From Terriglobia bacterium (GTDB lineage: Bacteria > Acidobacteriota > Terriglobia > JAIQFV01): DNA of 64,000 bases. Shown here in pieces: positions 62,546-64,000 of this stretch. A program made the translations under genes and the position numbers. Below the pieces are notes generated by a model that did no database searches, was not told the DNA's origin, and saw only the letters and a program-made list of their open reading frames with translations. Position 1 is the first letter of the stretch, and each line of letters starts with the position of its first letter. The stretch covers positions 124,001-188,000 of the forward strand of contig JAQUPQ010000002.1 in the NCBI GenBank assembly GCA_028716525.1. The letters are read 5' to 3'.

Positions 62546-63661
62546 TTAATTGACGGCGATGGCGCGAGGGGACAATCCCACCGGAATGACCGTGAAAACT
62601 CGAAACGTTTGGGCATCAATGACGGAGACGTCGTTGGATCGGGAATTGACGACCAGGAGATATTGATTTCCGGCAGTCAGTGCAATGGCGTCCGGGGCCG
62701 CTCCGACGGGAATCGACGCCAGCATGGTTCGTTCGTCGATATTGAAGACCTGCACCGAGTTTGAACCGTAATTCGCTATATAAAATCGTGAGTTGTCGCT
62801 GGAGATCACACTTTGATTGGGGTGATGTCCGACTCCAATGGTGGTCGACACGTTGTTGGCGGAAGTGTTTAACAGAGTCACCGTGTCTCGGTCGGCATCA
62901 CTGACAAACAATTCGCCCCCATCCGGCTTCAGCTGCATAAAAACGGGCGCCCGGCCGGTCGTCAAGGTCGTCAGTAGTGCACCCCTCCTGATGTCAAATA
63001 TCGAAATCTTGCCGGTGTCGGCGCTCGACACAAAAAGCTTCGAATTGTCGGGAAGAACAGCCAACGAGACGGGATGTGCCACCACGTCGATGTTGGCTTC
63101 CACCGTGTCATCGGACGTGCGGATAGAAACGACTTGTGCGGATGTGTAGCACGCCACAAAAACATGTTTGCCGTCGGGGCTGACGGTGAGCTGGCTCGGC
63201 CCCGGCGCGACGCGGACTTGCCCGATGACCATCAAGCGAGGGACATCAATAACTGTCACGTCACTCGATCCCGAATTAGGAACGTAAGCTTTGCGGCCGT
63301 CCGGCGTGAAGGCGATGAAGAAAGGACGCGATCGAACCGGAATCTCGCGTACCACACGCTGCGTCTCGGAGTTGATCACACTTACGGAGTTGGAGCTGGT
63401 GTTCACCACAAAGACCAGGTTCGAGTGCGGACAGAGCGCGATCCCTGTGGGGCTCATTCCGACAGGGACTTCTGCCACCACCCGCATCTTTGAAAGATCG
63501 ATGATGGAAACGGAGTTCGCTTGACCGTTGGAAATGAAAGCCAAGGACGAATGGTGCCACACCGTGTTGGGTGAAGCACTGGAGTTGCAGGCGGCGAGGC
63601 TGCAAGCCAATAAAGCGCTGAGAAGTAGACCTCCAAACGTGCTTCTGGATTTTAGATTCAT
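62546..63661 (-). CDS. YVTN-type beta-propeller lipoprotein
   Basis: 371 residues. The signal LLLSALLACSLAAC ends in a lipobox (LAAC, C25). The mature part has about seven YVTN-like repeats such as LVFVVNTSSNSVSVI, KAYVPNSGSSDVTVID and RFYIANYGSNSVQVFN, each with a preceding VGxxP turn. Such seven-bladed propellers are surface or periplasmic proteins, often thought to bind other proteins. The gene is convergent with the preceding small protein gene and ends 10 bp from it. Confidence 0.9.
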   Translation of the reverse strand: MNLKSRSTFGGLLLSALLACSLAACNSSASPNTVWHHSSLAFISNGQANSVSIIDLSKMRVVAEVPVGMSPTGIALCPHSNLVFVVNTSSNSVSVINSETQRVVREIPVRSRPFFIAFTPDGRKAYVPNSGSSDVTVIDVPRLMVIGQVRVAPGPSQLTVSPDGKHVFVACYTSAQVVSIRTSDDTVEANIDVVAHPVSLAVLPDNSKLFVSSADTGKISIFDIRRGALLTTLTTGRAPVFMQLKPDGGELFVSDADRDTVTLLNTSANNVSTTIGVGHHPNQSVISSDNSRFYIANYGSNSVQVFNIDERTMLASIPVGAAPDAIALTAGNQYLLVVNSRSNDVSVIDAQTFRVFTVIPVGLSPRAIAVN

Positions 63662-63697
63662 CGGGAATGACCCTGGAAAGGTGCGGCAGCCGGCTGC

Positions 63698-64000
63698 TCA
63701 GTTAACCACGCGGTCCACCACACTGGCGATCTGACGTATCTCGAGCATGAGACGATCGAACTCTTCCGGATAAATCGATTGAGCGCCGTCCGAAAGAGCA
63801 TGGTCGGGCTGATGGTGGACTTCAATCAACAACCCATCGGCTCCTGCGGCAACGGCGGCGCGTGACAGCGGTCGGATCTTGTCGCGACGGCCTGTCCCAT
63901 GACTGGGGTCGACCAGAATCGGCAAATGCGAGAGCCGTTGCACGGCGGGAACCACGCTTAAATCCAATGTGTTGCGCGTGTGATCGGCAAAGGTTCGAAC
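63698..64000 (-). CDS. 3-deoxy-7-phosphoheptulonate (DAHP) synthase, C-terminal part
   Basis: Runs off the right edge; 100 residues are visible. LPILVDPSHGTGRRDKI, then GADGLLIEVHHQPDHALSDGAQ is the signature of the beta-type (AroAQ/AroG-like of Gram-positives and others) DAHP synthase, including the metal-binding EVHHxP and the substrate loop. It condenses PEP and erythrose-4-phosphate, the first step of aromatic amino acid synthesis. The N-terminal part lies beyond the window. Confidence 0.93.
   Translation of the reverse strand, partial: VRTFADHTRNTLDLSVVPAVQRLSHLPILVDPSHGTGRRDKIRPLSRAAVAAGADGLLIEVHHQPDHALSDGAQSIYPEEFDRLMLEIRQIASVVDRVVN

Noticed and set aside
1-64000. tRNA or rRNA genes
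   Set aside because: No clover-leaf arms with a CCA-type acceptor or conserved rRNA segments were noticed in the intergenic stretches; a dedicated search was not possible, so a small RNA could be missed.

Overview
The window looks like chromosomal DNA of a Gram-negative, didermic heterotroph. LptE, a Mpl/LD-carboxypeptidase murein-recycling pair, a CsgG-family secretin-like protein and several exported peptidases point to an outer membrane. The mix (GerMN and amidase beside rph-rdgB, YVTN lipoprotein, WG-repeat protein, exported S9/M16/P1 peptidases, split methylmalonyl-CoA mutase) resembles Acidobacteriota. That placement is inference from gene content, not a marker-gene result. No rRNA, tRNA or CRISPR array was recognised.

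Region 1 (1-15051, + strand) is one tightly packed surface-glycan locus. It begins with the tail of a GT2 glycosyltransferase. Then follow a sugar aminotransferase, a Gfo/Idh/MocA oxidoreductase, a hexapeptide N-acetyltransferase, an FAD oxidoreductase and a polysaccharide deacetylase. A UbiA-type polyprenyl-phosphate phosphoribosyltransferase, an acyltransferase-3/SGNH fusion, two tandem GT-C paralogues and a GT-C/WG-repeat fusion complete it. Many junctions overlap by 4 nt (ATGA/TTGA), which implies coupled translation. The set suggests synthesis of an acetamido sugar and assembly of a glycan from polyprenyl-phosphate sugar donors.

Region 2 (15097-25877, - strand) runs hutI - ftcD - P1 aminopeptidase - S9/FGE fusion - amidase - GerMN - rph - rdgB. 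Region 3 (26057-34563) holds an FmdB zinc ribbon, a pterin dehydratase, an active/inactive M16 protease pair, a palindrome-rich non-coding stretch, then hutU, hutH, a thioesterase and bacterioferritin. The four histidine-to-glutamate genes are all present but in two blocks.

Region 4 (34761-44574) is acyl-CoA metabolism: a biotin-dependent carboxyltransferase, AtuA and its small partner, and an enoyl-CoA hydratase on +. On - lie a LOG-family protein, an HExxH metallopeptidase, the B12-binding and catalytic subunits of methylmalonyl-CoA mutase and a CsgG-family protein. A 170-bp inverted-repeat insertion with flanking direct repeats (44656-44826) separates this from region 5.

Region 5 (44912-64000) carries leuS-lptE, a coiled-coil membrane protein, small redox/zinc proteins, panE, a polytopic membrane protein, threonine synthase, an EEP-family hydrolase and an alpha/beta hydrolase. 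Next come an IS200-like Y1 transposase with long imperfect inverted flanks, an EamA - LD-carboxypeptidase - mpl run, a PlsC acyltransferase, a small conserved protein, a YVTN lipoprotein and the end of a DAHP synthase gene. Small palindromes at 29729-30201 and 61191-61258 resemble the hairpins flanking the transposase.
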